From Mytilus californianus (lineage: Eukaryota > Mollusca > Bivalvia > Mytilida > Mytilidae), in NCBI RefSeq assembly GCF_021869535.1, contig NW_026262690.1:61698995-61762994 (forward strand): a stretch of DNA of 64,000 nt, written 5' to 3'. Below, in pieces: positions 44,823-57,829 of the stretch; position 1 is the first letter of the stretch; every line of letters begins with the position of its first letter. Below the pieces are notes generated by a model. The model saw nothing but the letters and a program-made list of their open reading frames with translations. It made no database searches and was not told where the DNA came from. A program made the position numbers and the translations under genes.

Positions 44823-45646
44823 AGTTTTAAAAGGAATAACCATGATATGTCAAATACAAAGATATACACTAATGTATTAAAGTAATGTCCATATATCATC
44901 AGTCAATATTTAAAAATTGAAAGAAAACGTGTTGTCTGAATAATACCACACATACTAATGCATACTAACAATAGAGTTGAAATAAGTTGAATCCCAATTT
45001 AGGAATGATGCATCATTGACGTATATATTGCCGATAATTTGTTACATCAGAACGTCTCAATTTTTCAACGTATCAAACTTTTGTTTATTTTTGCTATTAG
45101 ATAATAAAAGAGCAATCATATATTTGTAGTAATTTTCGTAATTATCTCTTCCATTTTTATCATTTGAATATGGATATCTCGCCTTTCCTGCTTATTTAAA
45201 TCTCACAAATCGGTTAAAAAGAGACAAATCAAGGTAATAAAGTAAGCGTCTTCAGGTTTGCATACACCACCCGCCGTGCGAATTCACACAGTGAAATATC
45301 ACGATTTTAATATGACATGATCCGTTAAATTACAGATCAGACGACCATATTGATATCTAAAGATCTAAGAACACGAACACATGTTGCTAGTGAGTTGAGA
45401 CACCGACACAATCGATTTGTGAAGATGACTGTAAAACTTATGCAGTGTCGATTTCTGTCGCTCTTCCTCGTAACTCATAAAACTTGTCTGTGCATGTGAA
45501 TAGATCTTCGTTGTAGTAGAACTTACAAATCATACAGCCTAGTGTCTTTGATTTTGCCGGTTTCCTTTGATTTTTTTGGGGTTTTACCTCCGCATTCATA
45601 CAGGCAAAGTATATTGGAGACAATCAGCAATCTACTTTTATTTCAC
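44823..45646. other. Stretch without recognised feature
   Basis: No gene or shared repeat noticed. Confidence 0.3.
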
Positions 45647-45912
45647 TGATTGATTGATTGATTGATTGGTGTTAAACGTAACTTTCAGCACTATTTTGCT
45701 ATTTCGTGGTGGTCATTTTTTATTGATGGAAGAAGCGTAGTGCCCGGAGAGAACCACAGACCTTCGGTAGGAAAACTTACAATCCTAGTCAATAGAGATT
45801 GGAGTCGAGCGGTGCGCACCTGTCACGTGCGGAATTCGAACTCACAACATCAGTATTGACAGGCTAGTGATACAGTAGTTGGACTACTTAGACCATTCGC
45901 CCACCGAGGCCC
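45647..45912 (-). mobile_element. tRNA-derived SINE with TGAT repeat tail
   Basis: On the minus strand, a head GCCTCGGTGGGCGAATGGTC with an A-box-like sequence, then a B box, GTGAGTTCGAATTCC (45831-45845). A body follows with CTCTCCGGGCACTACG, ATGACCACCACGAAATAGC and CGTTTAACACCAATCAATC, ending in an ATCA/TGAT tail (45648-45670 on the plus strand). I know very similar SINEs from bivalves. Confidence 0.7.
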
Positions 45913-45965
45913 CACCACGTCAAGAGTCATACGACCAAATGGAACATAACAGTACAAAGACAAAG

Positions 45966-45999
45966 AAATGTGAAACCACTCGGCCACCGAGGCACCCTG
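45966..45999 (-). repeat. Second SINE head fragment
   Basis: The complement reads GGTGCCTCGGTGGCCGAGTG followed by GTTTCAC: a better-preserved copy of the SINE head, 85 bases upstream of the full SINE head and without its own body. Confidence 0.55.
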
Positions 46000-46049
46000 G
46001 TTTTATTTCATGTGTTAATCCTATTTTGCATGCAGACGCCTTTTAAGTT

Positions 46050-47085
46050 AGTTCCCTAAAAATACTCAGACATTATGGTCTTTCGGGCGAAGGACACTGC
46101 AAAAAGAAAAATTTTCATATGCAATATGCCTAATCGTAATCTTAAATTCAAGGCACCCATTTTGAAACCATTGCTCAAATTTACAGTGAGTTTTGCATGC
46201 ACATCCCTCCTGGAAGCATTTTCACAATAATACAGGTGGAAAATATAAGGGACAGAATTAAAATAATATGTATCCATTTGAGACCTTAAAATGTAAAAAT
46301 GCCTTTAGAATAACTAAAATTATTTTATCAGGATTCTTCGTGCACAGCATGACTGGTTTATATATCAAAAGTAGAACAAACATTGAAAGATATACTAGTA
46401 TAGAGTCTATAGCAGTACAGTATTATACAATAAAAAATCACCTTCGTGTACTCTGGTCCGACTGAAAACGAAGGAAAACCTGACATTTTCTTCATATCTG
46501 GTCTTCGGTATATAGTATAAATAAGGCGAACTGGAACAAAGTTATATAACATAGAGAGTTCTACAATAAAAACAATAAAATACAGCAATTCATGTTTCGT
46601 TATGCATTAATCTATTAAAAATAATATCTATGTTAGGACCGATAAAGACAATATTCAAAGATCTTACTACAATGCGAAAGTGGTAACCTTGTATAATTAG
46701 TTAATTCAATGGAAAACTAAGTTTATTGGAGTAAATATTGTGATTAACCACTATTGGAACATATCCGTTGTCATTTGTGAAACAGATAATCCATAACGGT
46801 AAAGGTTTGGTAACAATATCCCTGACTAAAACGTCACAGATACAGACAAAGGGAACAAGTTTGTAAATATACACACAGTAAAAAGGAACCAAAATCGACA
46901 TGAACGTCCCGAAAAAGAAATTAACAATGGGGAAAGGAGATTCGTCTCTTTTATCGTAAATCTTAGTTTAGAGATTTTCGTATGAATCTGAAATATCCAA
47001 ATCAAGAAAAAAACATTAACTGCTGTTAATATTAAATTTCTCCAAAGAAAGAACCTTTGGGTAAATTTTATCAGTTTTATCAGAC
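46050..47085 (-). mobile_element. PLE-C copy: long 3' region and degenerate C-terminal codons
   Basis: 46050-46735 matches 57290-57440 and 57950-58455 in order (ACTCAGACATTATGG, TTTTGCATGCACATC, ACAATAATACAGGTGGAAAA, CAGGAATTTTCTTC-like blocks and AAAGACAATATTCAAA). Upstream on the minus strand, codons near 46840-46960 read DKRDESPFPIVNFFFG and YCVYIYKLVPF, matching DKRDDFSFPIVN and GVYISQLVRF. It is cut at its 5' side by LINE-C near 47085. Confidence 0.6.
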
Positions 47086-47087
47086 AT

Positions 47088-47770
47088 TTTCAATTATCTG
47101 CATTCAACAGATTTTGATATGTATTGTCTTCAAGACACACACTTTGTAGAACAAGATGAAACCCTGATGAGAAACCAGTGGAAAGGTAAACGCATTTTCA
47201 ATTCTTATGCTACTAATCAACGAGAAGTTGCTATCCTGTTTAAAAATAATTTTGAATATAAAATACACCAAATTAAAAAAAGATGAGGATGGCAATTTGT
47301 TGGGATTGGATATTAATATTGAAGACAAGAGATTTACTCTGATAAATGTGTATGGGCCGAATACTGATACTCCCTGCTTCTATGACAAATTAACAGAAAT
47401 CATAAACTATTTTGTAAATCAATTGTGTCTGATCTGTGTGGGACTTTAATCTTATTCAGAATTTTGACCTAGATATCCAAAACTATAAAATAATCCAAAA
47501 TCAAGGGATAATATTAAAGAAATTATATAATATATGAATCTTGTTGATCCATTTAGAGTTAGATACCCAGATCTTAAACGATTTACATGGAGAAAAAAAA
47601 CATTTAAACAATCACGGTTATATTTCTTTTTGATCTCTGAAAGCCTTATAGATGACATATGTGATATAAACATTGGGAATAGCTACAGATCAGACCATTC
47701 ACCAGTCATTTTGAATTTAAAAATAAATGAGTTTACCAAAGGCAGAGGCTCTTCTTCAAGATCCTGAATA
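47088..47770 (+). pseudogene. LINE-C endonuclease domain, N-terminus missing
   Basis: SNYLHSTDFDMYCLQDTHF opens the remnant. The first strand with the catalytic Asn is lost, and Q-D-T-H occupies the place of the usual Q-E-T/D-T-H. Then VAILFKNNFEY, GNLLGLDINIEDKRFTLINV with Y-G-P-N-T-D, DFNLIQNFDLD (the G of G-D-F-N replaced), LVDPFRVRYPDLKRFTWRKK and Y-R-S-D-H-S-P-V-I-L (near 47690), the final catalytic His block. Three frames are needed to read it. Confidence 0.75.
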
Positions 47771-48079
47771 TGAAAAATTAATTAAAAAAAAAAATATCAG
47801 CACTGTTGAGCAATATGCAGTGCTAGTATATAGCAGGGATGCTTTACACAATATAATTGATGTTTTTGATATTCAATTTACAATCAGTGACCAATTATTT
47901 TTTGAGACCCTTCTAAATGAGATCAGAGGTAAGACTATTTCATATTCAACATAAATAAAAAGGGAAAGGGTAAAACAGGAATACAAGCTTACAGAAGAAA
48001 TACAAAAACTAGAACAAAAAACAAACACTGAGGACAATATAAATGTAATAGAGATAAAAAAAAATATGAACTTAGAATT

Positions 48080-49240
48080 TTGCGGCAAAACAAGATTAAA
48101 GGTCAATATGTTCGGACAAGAACCCAGTGGATTGAAGAAGGTAAGAGACAAACTAACTATTTTTGTAATCTAGAAACCCAAAATTTTGTAAATAAAACCA
48201 TTAAAAAAATTATTACTAATGATAACACTGTAGTAGAAAATCAAAAAGAAAACTTGAAGCAAACAAAATTATTCTATGAGAAGCTTTACAGAAATCAAAA
48301 GTGTATAAAAGAAGTCAATTTATCAGGGGAAATACCATTTCAATCACCTAAATTAAAAGATAATGAAAAAGATTCATTAGAAGGTAATATTACCTTTATT
48401 GAAATAACACAAGCATTGAAAAGGATGGAAAAAAGCCCTGGTTCAGATGGCTTCACTGCAGAATTTTTCAAAGTGTTTTGGAAAGACATCGGAAAATTTG
48501 TCTTCAGGTCAAAAAATGATGCGTACCAATTAGGGGAAATGTCTGTCACACAGAAGCAGGGAGTTATCACGTGTATTCCAAAGAAAGGTAAATCAAGGCA
48601 GTTTTTAAAAAAATGGCGTCCAATTACCCTTTTGAATTCAACTTATAAATTAGCAACCAGCTGTATAGCAGAGAGAATAAAGTCAGTACTTAACAAACTA
48701 ATTAATTCTGACCAAACAGGCTTTATCCCTGGGAGATTTATTGGGGAGAACTGTAGGCTTATATATGATATTTTACATTTCACGGAGGAAAATGACATCC
48801 CTGGTATATTACTCTTGATTGATTTTGAAAAAGCATTCGACTCTATCTCCTGGTCATTTTTATTTGAAACACTTCAATATTTCAATTTTTGAGAATCCAT
48901 CATAAATTGGATAAAAAAGTTTTAAAATAATATTTCTTCAACAGTCACTCAAAATTGTTGTATGTCAGATTTTTTTCGTGTGGAAAGAGGCTGTAAACAA
49001 GGAGACCCTTTGTCTCCTTACGTGCAGAAATACTTGGCATTCTAGTCAGAAATAGTAATGAGATAAAGGGTATTACGATAGATGATACAGAGTTTATATT
49101 GTCTTAATATGCAGATGACACATCACTTATATATGATGGATCGCCTTCCTCTTCAGATGCATCCCTCCGTATCTTACAATTCTATGCCGAGATATCAGGA
49201 CTGAAAATTAACTTAGATAAAACAAATGTTATATGGATAG
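48080..49240 (+). pseudogene. LINE-C reverse transcriptase
   Basis: A clean 270-codon frame (48080-48892) covers the RT fingers: SPGSDGFTAEFFKVFW, GVITCIPKKGKSRQFLKKWR, PITLLNSTYKLATSCIAERI and the first catalytic Asp in LLIDFEKAFDSISW near 48815. A one-base loss at about 48889 shifts the frame. RGCKQGDPLSPY follows at 48985, and Y-A-D-D-T-S-L at 49108-49128 is preceded by TAA where Gln is usual. ISGLKINLDKTNVIWIGSK follows. The catalytic residues themselves are intact. Confidence 0.85.
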
Positions 49241-49284
49241 GAAGTAAAAAACATAGTCAAGATAAAATATGTGTAAAGTGGGGA

Positions 49285-50560
49285 TTGAAATGGGGTCCCA
49301 GTACCTTCAAATTATTGGGTATTACTTTTTGTGTTGATTTGAATAGAATGTTAAATTTAAATTATGCACCTCGAATCCAAGAAATAGAAAATATTATACA
49401 AAAATGGTCAAAACAGTCGCTTACCCCATTTGGGAAAATAACTATTATAAAGTCTTTAATTATATCAAAATTGAATCATCTGTTCCTATCCATCCCAAGT
49501 CCAGATGACAATGTACTACGTCAACTCAATAGTAAAATTAATGCATTTGTTTGGGATGGTAAACCTGACAAGGTAAATCGGGAGCTTTTATGTCAAGAAT
49601 ACTACAGAGGGGGTTTAAAAATGATTAATTTGAGAAATTTTATACAAGGGCTAAAATTGACTTGGGTTAGAAGATTATTTAATTCAAATTCAAAGCGGAT
49701 ACAATTATTTACTGCTACACAAAATATAAATTTTACAGAGTTGGCTTATTTTGGAACAACTAAAAAATTAGATAACCAATTTTGGAAAGAAGTATTTTAT
49801 GCCTGGAAAAATATGTCAAGACTCCGACATCCTTGATATTTTGAGGAAGTCATCTCTTCATCTTTATGGAATAATGAGAACATTCAGATTGATAATGTCT
49901 GTGTTTATTAAAGAGGCAGGGCACAAAATGGGGTATGGACTGTAAATGACCTTTTAGATGAGCAAGGAAAAATATTGTCCTATCAAAATTTTGAATGGCT
50001 ATATACTTTTAAACCCACTTTTTTTATCATTTTATGGGATTAAAATAGCATTAAAAATGGTTACAATCTATGGGAATCAACACTGAAAGGGGAAAAAACA
50101 ACAAGCTTTGTTACCTTTTAATATTAACATTTTTTTTCAAGTCAGACAAAGGTTCAAAAGACATGTATAATATTTTAAACCAATGTACAATACCAGTTGT
50201 AATTGCAGCTGAGCGAAAATGGGAGATTTTGTTAAATAAAGTTGTTGGAGATTGGAAAAAATACATAATTGTTTCACTAAATTTTCATAAAATACCAAGC
50301 TCTGATGGTTTCAATACCGAATTATTCACCGTATTTTAGGTACTCATACTTTACTTTTAAAAATGAACCTTTTACAGTGTTATTTATGTACTTTTTGCAA
50401 GGAAGAACCAGAAACCATAGAACACTTACTATGAGGCTGTCATATTGTAGCAGACATTTGGCACCATCTGAATGCTTGGATTTTTGAAGCAACACATTTT
50501 GAAATTCCACTATATGTGGATATTGTCATTTTTGGCTTCTATGATATCTATAAACTAAAT
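49285..50560 (+). pseudogene. LINE-C C-terminal region with Cys-His cluster
   Basis: An open frame, 49285-49836, reads WGPSTFKLLGITFCVDLNRM, WSKQSLTPFGKITIIKSLII and RELLCQEYYRGGLKMINLRN, typical post-RT sequence of this group. After further shifts, 50383-50450 gives L-C-T-F-C-K-E-E-P-E-T-I-E-H-L-L, a stop (TGA for Trp), G-C-H and DIWHHLNAW, the C-terminal Cys-His cluster. Confidence 0.75.
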
Positions 50561-51005
50561 TTTATAAAAAAATAAAGTCATATTACTAGCAAAGTACTTC
50601 ATTTACAGATCTAAGATGCAAGAGATAAAACCTCATTCAAAGAAAATTTAATTTTAGAAAAACATATTTTCTCAAAAAATATGAGTGCGAAAGAATATAA
50701 CATGTACTGGAACCCCTAGGTTAAAGTCACTAATTAGATATTAATGATGAATTATTAATGTATAAATGTGTTTGTACTGTAATTACAATTATCATTATAT
50801 TAATGAAAATGTAATACTTCGTCCATATATTGTATTCTGTTATATCGTATCGTATTATTATTACTATTTTTTTCCTTTCATTTGCTTGATAATGCTTATT
50901 TGTCTCGCTTGCTTTATGATGTGCCACTATAGATAAATATATGTAAATGCCTGCCAATCCATGACGAAGAAAAAAAATAAATTATAAAAAAAAAAATTTT
51001 AAAAA

Positions 51006-51959
51006 ATAAGGGGCGAGGAATGCCTCCCCCCGCCTCCAAAGTAAAATAATTATATACTTCATCTAAATTATTGTTTTAAAACATAATATCCTTTGAGGTC
51101 AACCAAACCCCAATTCAACAACAAGGAGTGTTTCTGTAGATCGAACAAGGTATTCAACTTGATAATCAAAATTTTGAAATAAATTGTTCTTCGTTATAAA
51201 TTTTGATATTTCAAGAAACTCTTTGTATTTTTTGCTACAATTACACCTGGCCAGGAAAATATCAGCATTATTTTCATAAGATTGAAAGTTTAAAGAAGTG
51301 TAAATTATTTTGTTTTATTCTAAATTTCATTTATTTCAGCTTTCTGTCAAAGTTTCTTACTCCGGGTTTTTTTTTCTTTCGGGTTTGATTTTTTTATTAT
51401 GTTAAATAAATAATGACAACATTTGATTCCACAATAATCTTGTTTTTGTTTAGTAATATCTATATATATATATATATGAATTCCTAAATTACACTTGAAA
51501 ATAATTTTGGACAATGCTTTTGTCACCATTTCGCTTTTCTCGTCTGTCCAACTTAGTTTGGTCCTGAATATGCATGAAATACTTGTCACTGGAGTTAAAT
51601 AAACAAATATCGACCAATCCAACTGCAATTGCGCTATCCTAGCTCTTTTACATACCCGTCATTTATTCACATTCTTTGTACTATTCTCTGAACAAATTTC
51701 GTGTTGTAAGATTTTGTCCTACATTAAACTTGTTCTTGTCCAGTATTATATTCCTTGAACAGGTTAATAAATGTAAAACTAAATCTTATAAAATTAATTT
51801 GGTGCATTGGTTCTCTGAAACGCGCTTTTTTACAGTTGAGCGTGTCAGCCCCCTCATGTAGTAGTGGTTTCAGTTTGTATGAACATACAATAAAAGTCTA
51901 TGTTGGTAGTCAAAAAAAAAATATCAGTTGAGCCAAAATACTTGCTTCATTTGAAAAAA
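51006..51959. other. Stretch without recognised feature
   Basis: AT-rich, with a TATATATATATATA run near 51461. No gene seen. Confidence 0.3.
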
Positions 51960-52850
51960 ATACCACATCTCCTTATTTTATATTTAATGGATTTATAGAT
52001 ATGTGGTTTGAATGCCAATGACACGCCTGTTCAAAAGAGTCAAAATGAATTTTATTTAAGCAAGTATAGGTCACTATACATCTTTTGACAATGAGCAAAA
52101 CCAATACCGTATAGTTAGCTATAAAAAGCTACGACGTGAAAAAATGTGAAACAATTAAAAAAAACAACCAAAAAAAACTAAAAACGAAGGCCTGATTTAT
52201 GATAAAACAAAACAAATACGACAGACACCAACCAAGGACAACCACTGAATGACAGGCTATTTACTTGGTTTTTTTCTATTCCTGGGTAAAAAATCCTTAG
52301 TTTATCGAACAATTCAAAGTTTTATAATCAGTAAAGTTATAAATATAGCCATACAATTGCTGACTACTTGGCTATCCAAAGACAGGCCATTTTAATATTT
52401 GAATGTCCATTATATTTTACTAGTCGTTTGTTATTTTAAAACAAATTTACAAAGGAAAATAAAACAATTAATCAAAACTTTGATATAAAGTACATATGGA
52501 ATTTTAACTTATTGATATGTAGAATTGCAATTTAAAATGAACCCAGTAACCGTTATTAATTACTATGATTATTGTTTGATGTTATTATTATAATTTATTT
52601 GAGTCACTACCACAAATGTATCTTAATGTCAACACTCTTCTTGTTTGAAGAAAACAATTTACTAATATATTTTCAATTAAAAACATTCGTTTTTGAATTA
52701 ACCTTTCCTTCAAATAGAATAGTCGAAAAAACATCAATTTTAATCTTCGAAAGCATTTGGTTGAAAACTACGACAGATTTTGCATTAGTTGTAGGGAACA
52801 TCATATTTTTATTGATATCTGAATATACAAATAAAATAATATGACCTTTC
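51960..52850 (+). repeat. Diverged direct duplication, copy 1 (contains R2 and R5 fragments)
   Basis: 51990-52270 is an R2 copy. 52280-52385 is an inverted R5 body fragment. 52400-52800 is otherwise unknown DNA (GTTTGAAGAAAACAATTTAC, CATCAATTTTAATCTTC) that recurs in the same order at 60180-60560. Confidence 0.6.
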
Positions 52851-53175
52851 ACATGTCAAAGTTATTGAAAGATGCAAATATGTATATATCTCTTTATTTT
52901 CTCAAAAGAAGCGCTTTTTTGTTTAAACATTTACAAATTTTCGACTTTTCTAGAAAGCTTTAGACCTTAGTTGAGATTAAAGGACAAATAGTGCTATTTT
53001 TCCCCCTTGTTTTTTTTCTCTTTATATAATACAGATTTTTTTATGCTACATTTATAGAATAAACAATCAGAGGTATAACGTATCTATTTCCAATAAAGTT
53101 CCGATATTCATAATCGTTGCATTACTCTTGCGCGCATTACACTTTTTACACAATTATTACTTTTGTGTGTATGTA

Positions 53176-54145
53176 AATAGATATAAGAAGATGTGGTATG
53201 AGTGCCAATGAAAAAACTTTCCATCCAAGTCACAATTTGTAAAAGTAAACCATTATAGGTCAAAGTACAGCCTTCAACACGGAGCTTTGGCTCACATCGA
53301 ACAGCAAGCTAGCAAGGGTCCCAAAAATGACTAGTGTAAAACCATTCAAACAGGAAAACCAACGGTCTAATCTATATAAAAAACGAAAAACGAGAAACAC
53401 TTATGAACCACATCAACAAACGACAACCACTGAACATCAGGTTTCTGACTTAGGACAGGTGCAAACAAATTCAGCGGGTTTAAACGTTTTAATAGGCGCC
53501 AACCTTCACCCTACCTGAAACAATAGTTTAACATCACAACATAGAAAGACACACTATAAAATATCAATAGAAATGGCTTAACTCAATCAAAAGACATATT
53601 AACAAAAACAAGTGGACATACACTGATCGAATAAATTTGATATATGACACAATGTAAATACAAAATTAATTAAACAAGGAGGTAAGATGTAAAACAATAT
53701 CAGAAAGACAACCATAACCTTGGGTGAAATGCCGCCAAATAAAATAACGTACACAGGTGAATAAAAATAATTTTGTTGTAAGGTATACATGGAGTACGGA
53801 AATAATTTTTACAAAATAAACTATTTTGTTGTTCCTAGTACGAGAACAAAAGTGAAAAATTATCGTCATACTAAACACTTAAAAGGTGGTATGTATTAAA
53901 AATAGTGAGACTTCATATTACACTGAATAAGTAAACATTAAATAACAAAAATACATTACAAATTGTATGAACAGGTCAAACTAACACGAATGTACGATTT
54001 GAGAGTACTCGCGGTTACTGAAAGCTAGTTAGAAGACAAAAACAATTGATAATAAAAAATCATGCATCAGAGAATAAAATGAACTGAAACACATCCCAGG
54101 GATTTAGTGTTTTAACGCCATGGACAGTCAAAGAAAAACTAGTTT
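53176..54145 (+). repeat. R1 repeat, copy C
   Basis: Starts AGATATAAGAAGATGTGGTA, with the R1 blocks in order to AACGCCATGGACAGTCAAAG. It is very close to copy B through the middle part. Confidence 0.75.
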
Positions 54146-55774
54146 AAACTCACCATTTTTTGTGTCTGGACCATGTGTATTTGTTGTTGGGAGTTTAAAA
54201 TTTTATGTTAATTTTTCGGATGATTCAATAGGTGTAATCTGTTGTACTGTCCAATACTTTCGGTAATCCACGTTATCTCCCCTATTCATTTAATGCCAAT
54301 CAAGCGAAATTCCGTTCGAGGTAACAGTAATATATCATAAATTTAAAAAAAACTTATATGGCATGGATGCAAGAAATTTAAATCAAAGTAAACTTAATGA
54401 GTTTGTCATTATATTCATTCAAATTTGTGCCTTTCCAAATTCAGTTGATTCTGACATTTGTTACAAAGATTCAAACGATTCACCGTTAAATGCGAAAGGA
54501 CTTATCGAACGAATAATATTGCTAGACTCGAATGTTTCTTTTTTAAATCCCCTTTTATGTAGTTTGTAAAGATAAGTTTTTACTTTCAATGCAATGTATG
54601 CACTGCAAACGATTTGCAAATTCACAACACACGTGAGTTTTAATACATTATGTTGTGCAACTTATCGATTGAGATTTAATACTTCAATCTTATCCCGTCA
54701 GAAGTCTGTTAAATATTCGTCAGAATACAACTATTAAAGAATTTTGTTAATCAACTTAGATTTGAAGCAATACCAAACCCTGACCACAGTGACTCGGATG
54801 ATGATCTATCATCATCTTCTATCTTTTTTTCTATTCTTACTAAGTCATTTCCAATAACACCAAGATTTTACTTTTTTTTATCATATGATATGGTATATTA
54901 TCCACATCATTATACTGATATATCCTTATACCGTCCATTAATTATAAATGTATGAATTTTCGTATTTACGGTTAAAACGAGTGAATAAAAAATTACACGA
55001 TGGTAACAAAATTTGGATGCAGTTTCTGATTATCTGTGGTATATGTGTTCAGGAAAACTTTTGAACTGTTTGATGATAAAAGGTAAAAAAAAGTTTCAAG
55101 GCATGACCAGTAAGGACTTTTACAAGAAGATTTCCATATGAATATGTAGATGTTTAAATTTTCAATGATTATCGATATTTCATTGTTCAGAGAAATGTAT
55201 GAAATAGTCGCATAATTATGGTTTCGATTCCAGACTGCATGGTATTAATTTCTTCAATAACTTCATTTTAATGTACTCAACGACTCAGGGACAAAAGTTT
55301 GAAAAGCCAAATACATAAAAGTTTTTAAAAAGACCATTTAACTAAAACGACATTAACAAACAGGCCAACTTTGACAGAGCGATTTGCAATCTTATTTTCA
55401 ATGTAATTTAAATGAGCCATTTATAAAAAGAAGATTTACCATACCAATGCATCATTTAAATCGTAAAAGTTCCGAAGCCTTGGCTACCAGACAAATGGTA
55501 TCCCAAGGAGCTGTCAGTTCATCATCAGGTAGTACCATCCCTGTAAATAAACGTTCGATACAGACTATCTTTCGAAGAAAATATTCAAACTTGTGTGAAT
55601 ATCAGTCAGTCCTTTCTTGATAAATTTAATTATCGCTATTTTACGAAAATTTCCTTTGATCTTACTGACTGATAATTTCCTTTCTCAGCGGAGTCGAGTG
55701 ATATGAAAATTATCGCTAGAAACTAAGGGGGCACGTGCCGTTGCTAATGAAATTGACATGAAACTGACAATGTC
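54146..55774. other. Stretch without recognised feature
   Basis: A 78-codon frame at 55384-55620 (RFTIPMHHLNRKSSEALATR, VSSSSGSTIPVNKRS) is not obviously compositional but has no recognised homologue. It adjoins sequence near the R6 palindrome. Confidence 0.3.
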
Positions 55775-55900
55775 GTCATAGGTAAAATAGCGATAAACAG
55801 ATTATCATTGGTCATCTCAACTCGATTGCTTTTCTCGCTTTCGCTGTACCGGCTCAAGCGAGAAAATCAATCTCGTTGAGATGATCAACGATAATCTATA
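55775..55900. repeat. R6 palindromic repeat, copy 2
   Basis: Same as 3204-3328, with a few substitutions: TAAAATAGCGATAAACAG, left arm, GCTGTACCGG centre, and right arm ending GATAATCTATA. Confidence 0.7.
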
Positions 55901-56789
55901 ATTCGATGTCTGATTTAAACCTTTTTTGGAGGAGGTTACGCGGATTTATGTCCCATTAAAATTTTGAATTAATGTTACTATTTTGATCGAGGAATGATGC
56001 ATTTAGCTGGCAAATCATCAAGATGTCTCAATTGAGTATGTTTTCAAGTAAATATTCGTGTGTTGATAAAATAGCAAGAAGGTCAATAATGAAGATGGAG
56101 ATGTAGATGCTTTTTTTTAATTATTACAACAATATAATTTGACATATAATGTTACGTTTAGCTCGAGAAAGTCCTTACTTGTCAGGCTCTGAATTGATCA
56201 AATATCCTTAAATGATAAACTCGAATGATATGTTTAACAATCGCTGTTGTAAAGGGTATACACACTAAAAAGGGTTAGTATCGATCATCAAAGCTTAAAT
56301 TTACCAAAGCCACAAATCCAACAAGAGGAGAAAGTAAACGACCCTAAAACTGTTTACATATACCATCATAACAATACCTAAATAAGAAGGGTGTAAATAA
56401 TGTAAGCACCATTCGTTAGTCTATATGCTAACTAAGGAGACTGATGGAAATGACCAAAGTAACGAAATATGAAATATCATTGATAAGCTCGTTTTCTGTA
56501 AATTTACTGTTGTAAAAATGTTGAATTATTCGAAAATCTAAGATTTTCTACTCCCATGCATGTATAGCCTTATTCGTATACCGGGCCTTTTAGAGCCAAC
56601 TATCCAAAATGGGTTTTGATCAATGTTACGGTACCTATAGTTGTTTACATCTACGTCGTTTGGTGTCTGGTGGATAGTTCTCCTATTGGCATACAAAAAT
56701 CAATGTTATTACCGGTAAAAACATTTTTTTCCAAATTTTACTACGGTGGTAATTTGATAATCTTTGATAATCAATGAGATAACGTGATA
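55901..56789. other. Mostly unrecognised; R5 body fragment at 56455-56590
   Basis: ATATCATTGATAAGCTCG, TTTTCTGTAAATTTACTG and GAATTATTCGAAAATCTAAG resemble the R5 body at 25260-25350 in the same orientation. The rest shows nothing. Confidence 0.35.
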
Positions 56790-57265
56790 TCTCGTTTTTA
56801 GGTACAGCCAAACTCCCAAATACATTCTTTGTATCCATGAAAGAATTAAGTTAACGTTTTAAGTTTTAAGTTTTTATCAATTTGTGATAACGAAATCCCA
56901 GACTTAATAGTTTACCAGTTTATTTTTTTTTATTTATATATAAATTACGTACATAGATATTACTACAGACAAGGATAAGCGAACAACTGGTGAAATATAC
57001 ACACCATAAGAAGGAGTTGAAGGAACATCCCCGTCCAAAAAAGTAATGTTAGTAAAAGGAAATGAAAAATCGTCTAAAGAGTCGTTAATTTTTGTATAGA
57101 ATTTCCCGTGTGAAACAGAAATATAAAAATTTTGAAAAGGACAATTATTAGATTTATTTAGAATAAGTTCCATTGGGTAAATTCCCGCAGTATAATTAGA
57201 AAATTCTTAATTATTTAAAGCTAAAATATCATCTAGGTAACGGCGAGTGTTATTAATCAAAATGA
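56790..57265 (-). pseudogene. Penelope-like RT fragment with catalytic box
   Basis: The minus strand reads N-T-R-R-Y-L-D-D-I-L-A-L-N-N near 57235 (catalytic Asp pair intact), then YPMELILNKSNNCPFQNFYI, LDDFSFPFTNITFLDGDVPS and T-P-S-Y-G-V-Y-I-S. A stop after the L-N-N block and loss of the C-terminus leave only a fragment. It is closer to PLE-A than to PLE-B in wording. Confidence 0.65.
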
Positions 57266-57439
57266 ATTAAATGAATAAGCCTGGTATCTTTGATGAGTTT
57301 TTTATTTTTGTAATCAAGAAAACTCAGACATTTTGTTCTTTCGTAAAACACTGTAAAAAATATGAAATTTTTTTTAATGTAACTTTCCCATTCGAAACCT
57401 TAAATGCAGTTCAGCCATTTTGAACAAATTTCCTAAATA

Positions 57440-57770
57440 AAGGCAACAGTAGTATACCGCTGTTCGAAATTCATAAATCGATTGAGAAAAAAAACAAATC
57501 CGGGTTACAAACTAAAACTGAGGGAAACACATCAAATATAAGTGGATTACTACGACACAACAGAAACACAACATTAAAATGTAACACACACAGAAACGAA
57601 CTATAACATAACAATGGCCACTTTCCTGACTTGGTACAGGACATTTTAAGAAAAAATGGTGGGTTGAACCTGGTTTTGTGACTAGCCAAACCTCCCGCTT
57701 TTATGGCAATGTTAAATATAACATTAAAATGACAACATTACATGACAGGACTACAATACAAATAAATGGG
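57440..57770 (-). repeat. R4-related repeat
   Basis: Starts with GCAACAGTAGTATACCGCTG, contains AACGAACTATAACATAAC, CCTGACTTGGTACAGGACAT and AAAATGGTGGGTTGAACCTG. Its terminal 38 bases also occur alone at 59192-59228. Confidence 0.6.
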
Positions 57771-57829
57771 AGAACATATAGGACAGAGAAACATACGAAT
57801 AATAGCTAACAAAAGGTACCAGGTTTAAA

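Larger units (their letters stand above)
47088..51005 (+). mobile_element. LINE-C: L1/Tx1-like non-LTR retrotransposon, 5'-truncated
   Basis: Carries in order an endonuclease lacking its N-terminus, a complete RT, a long C-terminal region, a Cys-His cluster, a 3' untranslated part and an A-rich end (AATAAATTATAAAAAAAAA around 50977-50999). The protein style (GSDGFTAEFFKVFW, FIPGRFIGENCRLIYDILHF, LIDFEKAFDSISWSF) is that of the L1/Tx1 group as I know it. It has at least three frameshifts and several in-frame stops, so it is inactive. The left end joins PLE-C. Confidence 0.8.

Noticed and set aside
45662-45859. 65-aa ORF
   Set aside because: It lies antisense within a tRNA-derived SINE.
52572-52844. 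90-aa ORF in the duplicated segment
   Set aside because: The frame is not kept in the second copy at 60.3 kb, and composition is strongly AT-driven.
55517-55530. Inverted hammerhead core candidate TCATCAG
   Set aside because: The complementary strand lacks stem II and GAAA.
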